Part shown: in pieces, positions 1-12,039 of the stretch
Layout: each line of letters starts with the position of its first letter
Position numbering within the stretch: position 1 is the stretch's first letter
The notes under the pieces: generated by a model
The model's database searches: none
The model's input: the letters and a program-made list of their open reading frames with translations, nothing else
Told to the model about the DNA's origin: nothing
Assembly: GCF_040581485.1 (NCBI RefSeq)
Contig: NC_090130.1
Span: 12,231,426-12,295,425 of the forward strand
Length of the DNA stretch: 64,000 bases
Direction of reading: 5' to 3'
Source of the DNA: Linepithema humile
Taxonomy: Eukaryota; Arthropoda; Insecta; Hymenoptera; Formicidae
Made by a program: the position numbers and the translations under genes

Positions 1-767
1 TCGAGGAAACGACTGACTGTCGTCCTGGTGCAGGGCGGTTTTATAGCTCAAAAATCCGGAGTTACTTTGAAATTCGCCAATGAGATTGCATGGATTTTGA
101 TTCTCAAGATGACCCTTACGAGATGTCTATGATTGGTACTTGGTGGTGTGACTCGTGCGTGCGAGAAAATTGCCGTCTGGTATTGGTTGAGATTTGCGTG
201 ACGCTTACGTTCGTGTGTGCGTATGTTGTTGAAATTAGTAACTGTCATTGCTTGTTTATTCAGTTGTTTGTTGTTTTGGCTCCCTTTGATTAAAGAAAAA
301 ACCGAGTGCGGGTACAGTTGAGTTAACAATTTGACTGGTTGAATTTTCTTTCGTTATTACAGCTACTTTGCTATTATAATACATTGATTATCGATCTTGA
401 ACAAATTCCTTTTAATTTATTTTTTAAAGAAATCTTAAACAATATTTATTCTGCAATTTATATATTAATTTTATTTTAATTTTAAATTTACATACAGTTT
501 CTTAATAAATCCGTAGAAAAATATCCATTGCTAAATACAGCTGAAAAAAAAGTTTTATTAATTTTATTAATTAAAATAAAAGTTTTCATATGAATTTCTT
601 ATTATGCACTTTGCTGGAACAGATAACACTTAGTTCTTGTATGTAATACGAGTACATACAAATTGTTACCTAATCTTTTGCCTCTAACCTAACTGATAGC
701 TCGCGCAAAATACAGCGTAAAGACAATATTTATAACTTAACTTTATCCTTTTATGGCTTCTGGGGGT
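1..767. other. AT-rich stretch without recognised gene
   Basis: I see no open frame with recognisable protein similarity and no splice-supported exon. The first 300 bases are less AT-rich than the rest. The remainder is simple AT-rich sequence. Confidence 0.5.
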
Positions 768-893
768 CGACTCTGTATTATACAATATAGTGAAAATGAC
801 AAAAGTGAGCAAATTTACTATCTATGATCTTATTGGTCAACACCTAGTAAATTTGCTAACTTTTGTCATTTTTGCTACATTGATACAGAATCA
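768..893. mobile_element. Small palindromic MITE, copy A
   Basis: The sequence is an imperfect inverted repeat. The left arm (about 768-817) reads outward-in through AAAATGACAAAAGTGAGC, and the right arm (about 850-893) is its near reverse complement. A second copy of the same family lies at 44461-44582, including the shared centre ATGATCTTATTGGTCAA. It has no coding capacity. Two dispersed copies of a short palindrome fit a MITE. The parent superfamily is not evident because no clear target duplication was found. Confidence 0.6.
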
Positions 894-1051
894 GTTTGGC
901 GATGTTAAGTGAAAAGAATCAAATATCGATTACTCGAAAGAAAAATTAATCGGTTGAAAATCTCGATTAATTGAAAAAAACTATCGGTTATTTCGATTAA
1001 TTGAGAAATATTGCTCATCCCTAACTGATAGTCTCTTTAAAAAAACAAAAA
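894..1051. repeat. Degenerate TCGATTA-rich segment
   Basis: The motif CGATTAATTGA and its variants recur about four times between 925 and 1010. The segment ends in CATCCCTA, a string often seen at hAT-type element ends. No matching partner end was found, so this is only a possible MITE remnant. Confidence 0.25.
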
Positions 1052-1887
1052 TTGAAAATGACTGGATCCGAAATTTTTTGTTTTGTCAGACTGTTTGGAG
1101 TAATTGTGGGTAATCTTGTTGAAGATGAAAACCAATTCTGGCAATTATATTTATTACTGTGTCAAGTAATGGATATTGTATTGGCAAAGAGGTTGTATGA
1201 AGGGGCCGCTTTTCAGTTAAAAGCTCTCATAGAAGAGCATCACAGATTATTCGTCTCTTTAACTGCAGAATGTTTAACTCCTAAAATGTATATTTTTATA
1301 CATTATCCTAGAGTTATTACAGAAAGTGGCCCTACGTCTCACTTATCTACTATTCGAAAAGAAGCAAAGCACAGAGACCTCACTCAGTCTGCGAGATCTA
1401 ACATGTCTCGCGTAAATATTGCACATTCTCTGTGAAACATCAAATAGGCATATGCTATCACTTTATGTCCAAAGAAGGCATTATTCCGGACACACAAATC
1501 GGTTCAGGCCAAATTCTATTTGAATGAAATATTACCTTTCTTTGAAAACCTTCCAATTGATCTTAGAGGAACAGAGTGTATGAATTCAAACTGGAATATA
1601 AGGGAATTACCTATAAGATAGGAATGGTTGTAGCGACAGGTGCTCATGATTTGTGCCCAAATTTTGGAAAAATAAAACTAATTCTTAATTCTAGTTATTA
1701 TGTGTGCCCTATTCTTGTTTGTAATGTCCTTCTTATTGGTTTGTACAAACATGTTTTAGGATATGAAGTAGAAGAGACTGATGACTGGTTGTGTATTAAG
1801 TTAAGTGATTTACTTGATTATAATCCCCTATATGCGCATACAATGGCTACTGGAAAAAAAATTGTTGTGCTTTATTACAATACTTAG
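1052..1887 (+). pseudogene. TE-derived ORF fragment (tnp2/CACTA-associated type)
   Basis: Two plus-strand open stretches (1052-1435 and 1576-1887) read as pieces of one protein. The first has a helix-rich segment ending in HYPRVITESGP..LS.IRKEAKHR. This resembles the C-terminal part of proteins encoded by CACTA-like elements that are abundant in ants. The second, beginning around LEYKGITYKIGMVV, resembles the following segment of the same family. Frame changes and a stop near 1435-1530 separate them, so the gene is dead. There is no transposase catalytic region here, no terminal repeats were found, and the assignment rests on remembered family style only. Confidence 0.4.
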
Positions 1888-2004
1888 AAACTGATTAAGA
1901 AAAATCAAATTAAATGTACACATTATGAAGTAGTTGTACAAAAATAAATTGTCTGAATAATTCACGCCATTGCTTTTTTCATTAAAAATTCAATAATCTG
2001 AGTA

Positions 2005-2115
2005 TAGAGCAGAACAGCGATCACACGATTACTTTTTTCCTAAGGTGGAAAGGTGAAAAGCGAAAAATTTTGCCATTGAAAGTAATGTAAAAAGTTACGC
2101 GTGATCGCTGCCCTT
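2005..2115. repeat. Short inverted repeat (possible MITE)
   Basis: CAGCGATCAC at about 2013 and GTGATCGCTG at about 2101 are inverted copies. The similarity continues inward for about 20 bp through a run of T on one side and A on the other. The size is about 110 bp and nothing is coded. No target duplication is clear. Confidence 0.4.
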
Positions 2116-2533
2116 AACTCACATTTGCACAAATAACTGCTGATTTGCTAGAATCTTTCATGAAACCTCTACTAATGATCAGTAATCATAGCATATTAAA
2201 TGTTTTACAACAAATAAAACGGCATAGTGGTTTGACATGATCGCTTGCTACAAATGATTTGCTGAAGAAATGAAGACTGTTATATTTATGGCGGCAGTTG
2301 CTGCCACAGTAAATAAAAAGTAACAAACCAAATTTGTTCCTCACACTGCTATGTTTGTTGTCACTATAGTTACAAATCAAATTTGTTGCAGGTACTTCTC
2401 TTTTGTTATTTTAACAAAAGTATTTTTCTCAGTGCGGCCGTTGTATTATGTGTTAATATAACTTGTTTTTGTGAAATGTTTTACTTGGGTATAATTTTAA
2501 TTTTTAAATCACAAGATGAGTACCAGTGAAATA
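2116..2533. other. Non-coding stretch
   Basis: No recognisable gene, tandem repeat or terminal repeat is visible between the small palindrome and the mariner element. Confidence 0.4.
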
Positions 2534-3830
2534 TTAGATTGGTGCAAATAAAATGGCCGTTTTTTGTATTTTAAACTTTCCGTCTTTGTATTTCATTTTT
2601 CTTTATTCAGATAGCGCTGTATGTATACCATTTGAAAAATATATGTCTTAAGTGTGAAATTGTATACATAACTTTACTTATTTACTACAGTATTAATTAT
2701 TAAAGTTCGCATTAAAGGCAACATGAAAAATAAAGAAATTCGTTTAATTTATTTATATGAGTTAAAACTCGGTCATAGTGCGGCCGAAGCAACGCGAAAC
2801 ATTAATACTGTTTTTGGCGAAGGTTCTGCCAGTGAAAGGACGACGAGGCGTTGGTTCAAAAAGTTTTGGTCTGCAGACACAAATCTTGACACTTTACCTC
2901 GCGGGCATGCACCCACTGTCATTCACTGTCATTCGGCAACAACGCCGTTTTAATGAATACGATTGAAGCAAATCCGAGAACAACGGTTCGAGAAATTGCA
3001 GGAAGACTCAGTATCCATCATTCAACTGTCGTTCGACATTTAAAAACCATGGAAAAAGTAAAAAAGTTGGATAAATGGGTTCCCCATAAACTGACAGAAA
3101 AGGATAAGATGAAACGTTTAGAAATCTGCACTTCTTTGCTTTCTCGACAAAATAAGGAATATTGCACAGAATAGTGACGTGTGATGAAAAGTGGATGCTT
3201 TACAACAACCGTCGACGTTCTGCACAGTGGTTAGATGCGAATGAGCCTCCGAAACACATGCCAAAACCGAACCTTCATCTAAAGAAGATTATGGTGTCTG
3301 TGTGATGGTCAAGTAAAGGCATCGTACATTATTCGTTTTTTAAACAAGGTGAGGCTATAAATGCTGATAAATACTGCCAAGAAATTGACATCATGTATCA
3401 AAAACTGCGCGCTCAACAGCCGGCATTAGTCAATAGACACGGTGCGTTGTTGCTTCACAATAATGCTAGACTACACATTGCGAAAAAAACCGTAAAAAAA
3501 CTAGAAGAATTGAAGTTCGAAATTCTTCCCCATCCTCCTTATTCTCCAGACATTTCACCAACAGATTACCATCTATTTAAGCATCTGGATGGGTTTTTAA
3601 CTGGGAAAATTTTTCAAGAAGAAAGACTTATACAAAATGCATTCCACGAATTCATCGACTCTCGTTCTTCAGATTTCTTTAAGAATGGCATTGATGCACT
3701 TCTACCACGTTGGCAAAAGTGCATTGAAATAGATGGAGACTATTTCGATTAATAAAACAAGTTTTAAGTTTATCAAATAAAAGTCTAAAGTTTAAATTAA
3801 AAAATAGTCATTTTATTTGCATCAACCTGA
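2534..3830 (+). mobile_element. mariner element (inactive)
   Basis: This is a 1,297-bp element, the usual mariner length. It is bounded by TA on both sides (2532-2533 and 3831-3832). Its terminal inverted repeats share the core TGCAAATAAAATG (left about 2543, right complement about 3810). It encodes a broken mariner transposase, annotated separately, and so can move only if supplied with transposase in trans. Confidence 0.9.
2723..3752 (+). pseudogene. mariner transposase pseudogene
   Basis: This was a DD34D-type transposase of the mariner/SETMAR kind. It shows the N-terminal helix-turn-helix region (2723-2950, with RTTRRWFKKF), a second DNA-binding helix region (2953-3170, with STVVRHLKTM) and the catalytic core. 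The first catalytic Asp is visible in VTCDEKWMLYNN near 3180. The second lies in a motif that normally reads HDNARPH, but here it is HNNARLH (about 3460), so the Asp is replaced by Asn. The third is in YSPDISPTDYHLF (about 3540-3580). Frameshifts occur near 2940 and 3165 and a TGA interrupts the core near 3302. It is clearly non-functional. Confidence 0.92.
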
Positions 3831-3832
3831 TA

Positions 3833-4870
3833 TATAATATAATATAATATGACCTATATACATACATATACAGGGTAAACCATTTTATTCAATACACGCG
3901 AATATCTTGAAAAGGAGAAGTTTTTTCAAAAAAATGTTTCAGATAAAAGTTTATAGAGTTTTAAGTGGCGCATTAGACAGAAATGTCGGTGTGATCTTGG
4001 CTAGTGTTATTAAGGTCACGCAAAAATTACTTTGAAATTTTCAAACGGAAACCTTTATTTTCTATTGCATTTTCTTGTAGTCGATCTCGAAAGCTTTTCC
4101 AAACAATATAATAAAGTTATTTTTCATTAAGTACTTTTCGAGTTATAATGAAAGTTACAGTAAAATGAGAAAGAAAGAAACGCGTTGAGAGCGTGAGCGC
4201 TTTGCCTCATTCTCTTTCTCCCTCACTCTATATATATAGGTATAAAATCGTGATAATAATTTCAAAAATTGGTGACTAGATTAAATTAGTAACAATTTTA
4301 TAACGCACAATATATTTTCCAAAAATGTTCAATAGCATATTTTATTAAATCGAGAAAAGTATTATCGATTATATACTACGTATTATACATTATGGGTTTA
4401 TATTTATATGATGTATATGCATTTTATTCTTATATAATTTATCAGACATATAATCATTTCAAAGCACTTATCTATTTTCCTTTGTTAATATTAATATTAA
4501 TATTAATAATAATTTTGAATACCTGCTTGCATCGTATGTCTGCTAAAATATTCTGGACTTCGCGCCTTAAGAAGTTTTACTGCTCTGACAAATAATCAGG
4601 CGTTATCTGATGGAAACGTCTGTTTTTATCCAAACATTCAGGTAAAGTAAACTCCAAGCTGATAATATCACACGTCTTATCTTACGGTTACAACTTGCGA
4701 TGTGTTACCTTAAAATAAAAAGAATCTGTTATACATTTAGCCAATAAAAAATATAATATCAAAAAATGGCGCCAAGCGGAAATAAAAAATTATATTTACA
4801 TCATTACTACAAAAAAAATTATTTTATATTTCCTACGAAATATACATATATACATACATACATATATATA
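3833..4870. other. Non-coding AT-rich interval
   Basis: Short TA microsatellites lie near 3831-3860, 4225-4235 and 4845-4870. No gene-like frame was recognised; the 67-codon frame at 4392 is low-complexity AT-rich sequence. Confidence 0.4.
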
Positions 4871-5160
4871 CAGGGTGTCCGACAATTGCTGAATCACCTC
4901 TCGGGTGCAGGTAGAGCGGGTTAAACCGAGTAGAAAAGTTCTCTATCGTTTTGCGAGTTTCGCAATAATTAATTTTAAATTAATTATATAAGATCGGCCA
5001 ATTCGCGCGAGTCTAAGCGCGCGGCGAGAAGAGACCCGTGGCGGTACAGCCCACTGTTATTTGGTTACTAGGCGTACAAAGCGGTGAGAGGAACGCTTTA
5101 AACATAGCAACGTACAAGCGGCGCATAGCGCTGAAACTGTCCCGCATCCTTTTCGTTATC

Positions 5161-5290
5161 GAAAGAAATAAAATAATTAATGATAATTAATTAATAATTA
5201 ATAATAAGAAATAATAATAAATAAATAATAAGTAATTAATAATGATAAATAAATAATAAATAAATAAAAATAAATCTTATAGCAAATATT
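5161..5290. repeat. Simple AT-rich (TAAT/AAATAA) repeat tract
   Basis: The tract is made of interleaved TAAT and AAATAAATAA units, inside the 3' non-coding part of the mariner-like fragment. Confidence 0.7.
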
Positions 5291-5388
5291 ATTATGCTAT
5301 CATTTCCATACCACCTTGCGGTAGATAAAACGGCGCATTTTTTTTAAAGTGGTATCCCCAATAGGTCTAATCCACTTTCATAATTTAA

Positions 5389-6120
5389 TGTAAAAATTGT
5401 TCGAAGTGCCTTCCTCGTTTTCGTAAACAGAGTTCGGCCCTTCGAGTAATATTGCGTGTCGCGCGATATGCCATTTCCGGAGTGATGGTATTGAAAGCTG
5501 GAAAAATTGCTTCTCATACTTCAGCTTCTGTACCATCACGTCTGTACTCGACTAAATGTTTAATATGTCCCCAAACGAAATAATCGAGTACATTAAGATC
5601 TGGCGATCGCGCCGGCCAAATGATTGAGCCACCTCGACCCATCCATCTGTCCGGATAATGCGCGTTTAAAAATTCACGTACCTGACGCGAGAAATGCGCA
5701 GGAGCTCCGTCGTGTTGAAAAATGAGCTCTGCTCGTACGCGGAGAGGAACATTCACGAGGAGCATCGGTAACTTATTTTGGAGAAAATTTGCGTAAATTT
5801 CTCCATTCAGACGCGGCGGGAGAAAAAAGGGGCCAATCTGAAAATCACCAAAAGAGAATGATTTGTTAAAGTTGCGAAAGAAAATTCCTTAACTTTTACT
5901 AACAATAAATAAATTTATTATACTTACGATTTGGTCCGCTATTATTCCTGCCCATACATTTATCGACCAGCGATATTGAAATGCGCACTGCCGAACGGCG
6001 TGCGGATTTTCTTCTTGCCATAACAAGAAGTTATGACTGTTAAATATGCCGTTCGGTGTGAAAGTGGCTTCGTCCGACCACAGGATGCGGTCGGGGAAAA
6101 AATCGTTCCGCCGACATCGT
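5389..6120 (-). pseudogene. Tc1/mariner-superfamily transposase fragment
   Basis: The catalytic core of a DDE/D transposase reads on the minus strand. The first Asp is in LWSDEATF (about 6078-6100), the second in FQHDGAPAHFS (about 5700-5735), and the third in RSPDLNVLDYFVWG (about 5565-5605). There are 41 residues between the last two Asp, a spacing reported for DD41D-type mariner relatives. A GT-AG intron of 90 bp (5838-5927) lies between the first and second motifs, and both sides are in phase. A TGA at 5514-5516 interrupts the frame, after which similar-looking coding continues to about 5389. The N-terminal half is absent, so this is a dead fragment. Confidence 0.8.
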
Positions 6121-7188
6121 AATAGTATAACCAGTATTTTGAAAATATAGACATATTTCATTGTGTTTTACACTGCACACTTTTAAATTGAACAATATAA
6201 ATTATATATAGAGAACTTATATGGATACATATTTGATATATATATAATTTAATATTATTCAATGTTATTTTACAAATGTCATTGTAGTGAATGAATAATT
6301 TATTTTTTGTATATAGAATAAATATGTTGAGATTTTAATGTAGAGATATGATTCAATTAAATATTGTGTAAGGTACAGTGAAAGGAAAACTGTACTAATT
6401 GAACACATTATAAAACCATTCCTATTCGTAAAAATAGGACTACTATTTATAAAATTTTTACATATTATGACTGTATGTTTTACATTGAACATTTCAAAAT
6501 TATAGAATAATTTACACAATATTTAATTTAACCATATCTGTACATTAAAATCTCTACATATTTATTTTATATACAAGAAATGCATGACTCATTGACATTT
6601 ATACAATGACATTTGTAAAATAACATTGACTAACACATTAAAAAACTTTAAAACGAGTTTATAGAATTTTTATAGGAATTTATGGGGGTTTATAGGATAG
6701 TAAGATACAACAATTTTTCAGAAATGGAATTGTTTTATTTTAACAAAATAAAATTACCATTATACTTACATACACATATACATATAAAAAATATTTTTAC
6801 AATACATTTCTTTCATACAAATAAAAGTAGTCCAATTAATAAAGTTATACATATAATAAATAAAATAAAATATATGGCACATGTATCGCACATTTGAACA
6901 AAAAATACAAAACTATATAATGCTTATCGTCTCAGTTTTTTTCTTCAAAACATTGCATGTTTTCATAAAAATATTAATTACACGTCAAATCTCTTTTTAA
7001 TAGCATCACATTTTGCGTTGTGTCTAATATATCTTCTGTTTGCTGCGAATAAACTAAAATAATACAGAAATAGCGCAAAAAATAATTATATTACAATGAA
7101 CCAATATTGTAATTAATGATAATTGACCAAAATTTACAACACAAAATGTGATGTAAAATGACGAAATTACGAATACAAAAGTATTAAA
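6121..7188. other. AT-rich interval with no recognised gene
   Basis: The frames here (for example 6265-6519 minus and 6682-6897 plus) are biased to Ile, Tyr, Asn and Lys, as expected of random AT-rich DNA. The part nearest 7188 probably contains the 3' untranslated region of the small gene at 7189-7912. Confidence 0.4.
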
Positions 7189-7565
7189 TTACCAATAATA
7201 CGATCCATATGGATTGTACGCCGAAGGCTGGTGGTATGGTGAACCGTACGATGGTGGGCCCGGCGGTGGATACCGTGGTGGGCACGGAGGAAGACATGGC
7301 GGAGCAAACGCAATACCGTACGCTGGAACGTGTGCAAAGTATGTCGTAACATACGGCGGAGCGCACGAAATATGCCATTGAGGTGGTAGTGGTGCTGCTG
7401 GTGGTGTTCTGCCTTGCTGTGTCCTTTTCTGCACCGTGCGCAATTTTTTCCTTATAATGTTGTAAATTTGCTGCAAACAGAAGAAATATTAAATTAAACA
7501 TTTTATATAATTAATTGTGCATGCGTGCGCCTCTCCCTCATTCTCTCTCTCTCTCCCTCTCTCCC

Positions 7566-7603
<38 letters not shown>

Positions 7604-7912
7604 AATATATTTATCGCACGCATATTTATTTGCACCGCAGCTTTTACACTGCACGAATACGCATGCACGCACATGCACTCACGAATACACATGCATGCAC
7701 ATGCACGCACATACACTAGTAAATACGGGCTGCACGGGCTGTAGCACGTGGTTCGGTACATTCGTCAGTATCGGACCACGTGCCGGCGATGGCACTTGGC
7801 CTTCACTTCTAACTGAAAATAAAAAATATATTAATAATTTTATACTTATTGTAATATAAATGTCTACATTATATATATAAGAATATTTACATCTGCGAGT
7901 TCGTTTCTCCAT
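7189..7912 (-). CDS. Small three-exon Pro/Tyr-rich protein, function unknown
   Basis: I predict join(7189-7470, 7715-7812, 7891-7912) on the minus strand, about 133 residues. The ATG at 7910-7912 starts MEKRTRR. Donors GTAAAT (7890-7885) and GTATGT (7714) and acceptors TTTTCAG and TTTGCAG fit phases 1 and 0 exactly, which is good support for the model. The protein has a short basic N-terminus, a middle rich in Pro and Val, a basic helix (QIYNIIRKKLRTVQKR), and a C-terminus rich in Pro, Tyr and Gly ending SAYNPYGSYYW. There is no signal peptide or recognisable domain. The second intron carries a CT microsatellite. A P element is inserted about 60 bp upstream of the start. A protein-coding role is likely but no function can be given. 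Confidence 0.6.
7536..7604. repeat. CT microsatellite
   Basis: An almost pure CT run with a few CCCT interruptions lies in the second intron of the small minus-strand gene. On the opposite strand it reads as GA. Confidence 0.95.
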
Positions 7913-7963
7913 CTCGTCGGTCGGCGTCGTCAGAAAGAACTGAGCGGGAAGACCGCGGTAGGG

Positions 7964-7971
7964 GAGGCACG
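7964..7971. repeat. 8-bp target-site duplication of P element (left)
   Basis: GAGGCACG immediately precedes the left terminus CTTAGAACA. The same octamer follows the right terminus at 12040-12047. Eight-bp duplications are the hallmark of P-element insertion. Confidence 0.92.
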
Positions 7972-8289
7972 CTTAGAACATATATACCTGGAAGGGGAAT
8001 TGCTATGTTCTTCATGGTAAAAATCTGTGTTTAAGTTGGGTACGAGAGAGAAAGATAGCTTTTAACCTATGCTCGCAATGCGCAAGCGCGGATGACGCCA
8101 CACGTCACGCTCCACGCTCACCGCGCCATTTGAAACTGTAAATGTAATTTTTAATTGAGATACAATTGACAATGATTGAATAAATGATAAGTAATGTCGG
8201 ACAGTGTACATACAGTGATAAATAATTATAAACTTTATTTTTTACAAACAAAATAACAAAATAACATTCAAGATATATATATGTATATA

Positions 8290-11200
8290 TTATTGGTGTT
8301 TAAAGTGTATTAATTTTGAATATTTTTGTCTAATAAAATCTTTTTGCTTAATATCAGTCGCACTTTTTCCTTCGTGAAACAAACGCAAATTTATATAAAT
8401 TTTAATAATACTTTGTATTAATTCAGTCTTATGATTATTGAAAATATCTTGTTGCATAATATGTTCCGTCATTTTATTATCATTAAAAACTAAATGACAA
8501 ACAGTTTGAAATGATTTCATGACCAACACATTTTTAATATTTTTAGTTTTAAAAATAATATGGCTGTTTTCTCGAATAATAGTTTCGCATACTTTTGCTA
8601 TTTTTATCACATCTTCTGATGGAAAAATCAATTTTCCTCTACTTTTTAAAGTTATTAATATTGAATCAGTAGATTTAGCAGTTAAAAAAATAGAGCATGT
8701 ATCACAAATATTACTTTGTAAAAGCTTTCTAATTACGAATCCACTGATGTATTTGACCACATCTTCGATATAAGAACTTAATGACCATAAGGTAGACAAG
8801 TAATCATGATCAAATACATTAGTACATATCGTATCATTGGCTTCCGTGAATATACCATCGCTTATTATATTTGATTTATTTGCTGATGATGCATATAAAA
8901 TTTGCACATCATCTATTAGACAATTCCCTCTTTCAGAAGCTTCAATTTTATGTCTAACAAGCAGGCGCTTATAACTGCTTTCGAATTGTTTGGCATTAGG
9001 GTTGTTGTTGAAACCTCCTCTGCTACGTAGGGCACTAAAAAATGTTTCCAAGTGATCTTGGTTTATTTTGTACGTAAGTAAATATTTTAGACCTTTTTCT
9101 TTTAATATATCAAATAAATCAAATATATTTGTTAAGCAAATGATAAAACCCAAAAAGCCAGTCTTTTGATTACTCTTCAAAATCGAATCGTTTGGAGAAT
9201 ATTGCAATTGTTTTATATATTCTATAATAATCCCTGCGTAATTCTTAAGTTCATTATAATTTTCATTGGTAAGAGGCATATTGCACTTTTTTTTCTTACA
9301 GAATTTTGATCTTACATTTTATATGTCGAAGGCATCATTAAATATAGAACAAAATAAAGCAGTTTTTTTTGCATTTTTAAACTGATTAGGAAAGTATTGA
9401 TTGCAAAATTTCAAAGCTGTACTAACACTATCACTGAGTGTTTGGGCAGCCAATTTTACGTTCATTTTCGAATTCTTATACAAGATGTGCCTTTTTGTTA
9501 GCTTTGTACCAGCTTTTAAACCTTCAGTTTCCTGTAATTTTTGTAAGGACACAATATTTTGCCAATCAATAATTTTGCCTTTATAATATAATACTGATTT
9601 ATCACCTAGAGTGTTTCGCACTAATTTGAGCATGTGGCATGGATCGAAGAAGCAGAAAATTTTTTCTTTTGTTATATTGTGAACAATATACGGCTTAAAA
9701 TTGTTTCCCAATTCAAAATTTGCACCTAAAGCAGTGCACATGCTCAAATTAACGATTGCACCATCAAATGTTACCGAATGCAATATTACTCCAGTTTCAT
9801 AAATAAATTCGAAACATTTTTCTAACAAACTGGCTCTTTCTTTACCATTTAGAGCATCGATCAAAAAATATCCAACGGGAACTTTCCAGTAGTCATTCAA
9901 TGCGACTACCATAAATACTAATGCATTTGTTGAGGAACATCTGTATCGTTACTCATATGTATACCTAAATCTACAAGTCCGTAATACCGTTTACCATCAT
10001 ATACTATGCCCTGTCGAATCGCAACTTCGTCTACTACTAAATTACAGAAAATCGGTGTTTTTGACTTAGAAACTTTACATTTTAATGCTTCAAATACTTC
10101 GTGAGTGAATCCAGGTCGACCATCTAATACCGAATACCACTTACGGATTGTTGAAAGGTCTGGAAGAAAATTTTTGAAGGTTTTACGTATATATTTGTAC
10201 GCTTTGGGCGAGTAGAAGTTCAGCGTAAGGGCAAAAGCTCTTAGTTCTGCAGGGTATTTCTTTCTCGAACCTTTTTTTCGTTTCAAAATCTCATTTAATA
10301 CTGTTGGAGCTTCAACCTAAATGTACAAATAAAAAAAGAAAAAAGATCGTGATGTATAAAAATAAAATCTTTATTCACATTAATCACTCTAAATATACAA
10401 TTAAAAGTAAAAATTGTATTATAAAAATCGGAGCTTATATGTACATTAATTACTTAATTTAAATATACGAATAAAAAACAAAAAAGTCATGATATATAAA
10501 AATCGGAGCTTTTTACAAATTGATTAATTTTTGTACAATTCAAACATTAATTATTACAAATTTTCTACAAGCTAATCAATAGAGCGATACTTTTTACAAT
10601 TTATTAATTTTAAACAAATTCAATTAATTAAAATTAAGTTAAATTAAGTTAATTATTATTAATTATTATCATAGCCAAGAGTTACCATTAAATTTTCAGC
10701 TGTTGTTTCGGATAATAGATCTTTCTGCTTTAAATGTTTGATTAGTCCTTTTATCGTTGTTATGCGACTAACTAATCTGATTTTGGCTTGCTGCAACGTT
10801 TTGATTTTCCTTCGCTGTTTTTCGATTGTTCGTTTCGCTACTTCCAAAGCTCTTCGAGCTTTCCTTGGCGTGGCAAGATGTGGCGTTCTAATGGCACCAA
10901 CAAAACGAGGGTCATGTAAATTTTTGACAGGTGTTTGGAAACAATTACTTCTTTCAGAGTTTGGAGGTGTAGATGGACGATTCACAGTTAGGCAAGTATC
11001 AGAATTTAGTGTCTCGGTTTCATTAATAATGATTCCATCATCATGATGGATTCCCATATGAACAGTTTCATCGGTGATGATGTCATTAACACAATGGATT
11101 GTCTTGTCAACAATTTCATCACTGATTCCACCATTGCTGACGATTCCATTGTCCACAGTCATATCAATAATTTCATTGTCTATAGTCTCATCAATAATTC

Positions 11201-11806
11201 TATCATCCACAGTTATATGGGCAGTTCCATTGGTAATAACTCCATCATTAATGACAATTCCATCGTTGACAGTCATGTTAAAGGCAGTTCCATTATTATG
11301 ATGAATTTTATCATTGATAGTTCCATTGCTGACTATTTCCTCACTGATGTTATCATTGACAGTTCCATTGTTGACTATTTCCTCACTGATATTTTTCGAA
11401 TTTTTTGATTTGTTCAGACTGCTATCTAAACATTGGTGTTTCTTCCTCTTTTTACTCGTAATAGTTGGCAGAGCATTGGACTTGAGAAACGTATTCTTAG
11501 ATTTGTGGATTAATTTGTCTTCTTCAAAATGATTTGAACACAGTTTAGTAGCTGTGCTTAAAACATTTTCATCAATGCCACAAAAATCCAGCCACTTCTT
11601 ACGAGATTCGTCGTTTCTCGGAAATCTATTGAGAAAGAATGAAATTAATATTAAATTTTTATTATCAACAAGAATCGTACTGAGAGAGAGAGAGTTATAT
11701 TTAATCCCATAATTTACTGTTTATACAAAAATTACAGTATTACTTACCCATGATAAGATACCGATTTATCACGTTTACCGCATAAGACACAATATGGGCC
11801 TGGCAT
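8290..11806 (-). pseudogene. P-element transposase (THAP9-like), broken by one frameshift and one stop
   Basis: I predict exons 11748-11806, 10686-11625 and 10316-8290; all splice phases agree. The order is as follows. A THAP zinc finger starts at the ATG (MPGPYCVLCGKRDK, then FPRND..W, CSNHF). A low-complexity stretch of Ile/Asn/Asp-rich near-repeats follows (about 10990-11410). Then comes a basic leucine-zipper-like helix (RRALEVAKRTIEKQRRKIK). Next is the RNase H-like core, with Asp in VVDEVAIRQG, VTFDGA and FFDPCHMLKLVRN. Last is the C-terminal region with HLETFFSALRSRGGFNNNP, diagnostic of P/THAP9 proteins. A one-base frameshift lies near 9918-9940 and an in-frame TAA at 9319-9321. Everything else reads through, so inactivation looks recent. 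Confidence 0.9.
10990..11410 (-). repeat. Degenerate coding minirepeat in P transposase
   Basis: Within the second transposase exon, units of roughly 6-9 codons recur about twenty times (variants of 'T-V-N-D-G-I-I' and 'S-N-G-T-I-N-D'). This gives an acidic Asn/Ile-rich linker between the THAP finger and the coiled coil. Such a long linker is not a fixed feature of the family and probably arose by slippage. Confidence 0.7.
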
Positions 11807-12039
11807 TTTTTCTTATGAAATATAACTTTTTAGGTGACACCGTCATTTCCTAACCCTAACCTCTCTTACAAACAATAAAACGCGCTAACGCTGTGCGCCG
11901 TTTCGCTAATTCGCGCTTGCGCATTGCGGACGGAGGTAACAATCTATCCTTCTCTTTCTTTAAAACGTGGTTCTCTCTCGCACCCAACTTGGACACAGGC
12001 TCGATCCTTCATTCCCCTTCCAGGTATATATGTTCTAAG

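Larger units (their letters stand above)
4871..6120 (-). mobile_element. mariner-like element fragment with an intron (minus strand)
   Basis: The 3' end of the element is probably at 4871, where CAGGGTGTCC begins, a typical Tc1/mariner-like terminus. A related but degraded copy of this end occurs at about 13351-13600. The 5' part including the N-terminal DNA-binding region is missing beyond about 6120, and no matching inverted repeat was found there. The coding part is annotated separately. Confidence 0.65.
7972..12039 (-). mobile_element. P element (THAP/P-type transposon), full length, mutated
   Basis: The element is 4,068 bp. It is bounded by the 8-bp duplication GAGGCACG and by inverted termini that both start CTTAGAACATATATACCTGG when read inward. 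Blocks GTTGGGTRCGAGAGAGA and GCAATGCGCAAGCGCG recur in both ends up to about 130 bp in, so the inverted termini are long but diverged in part. It encodes a THAP9/P-type transposase on the minus strand, annotated separately. It lies just upstream of the 5' end of the minus-strand gene at 7189-7912, matching the known preference of P elements for promoter regions. Confidence 0.92.

Noticed and set aside
8519..8773. Plus-strand frame opposite the P transposase
   Set aside because: Antisense shadow of the transposase C-terminal region.
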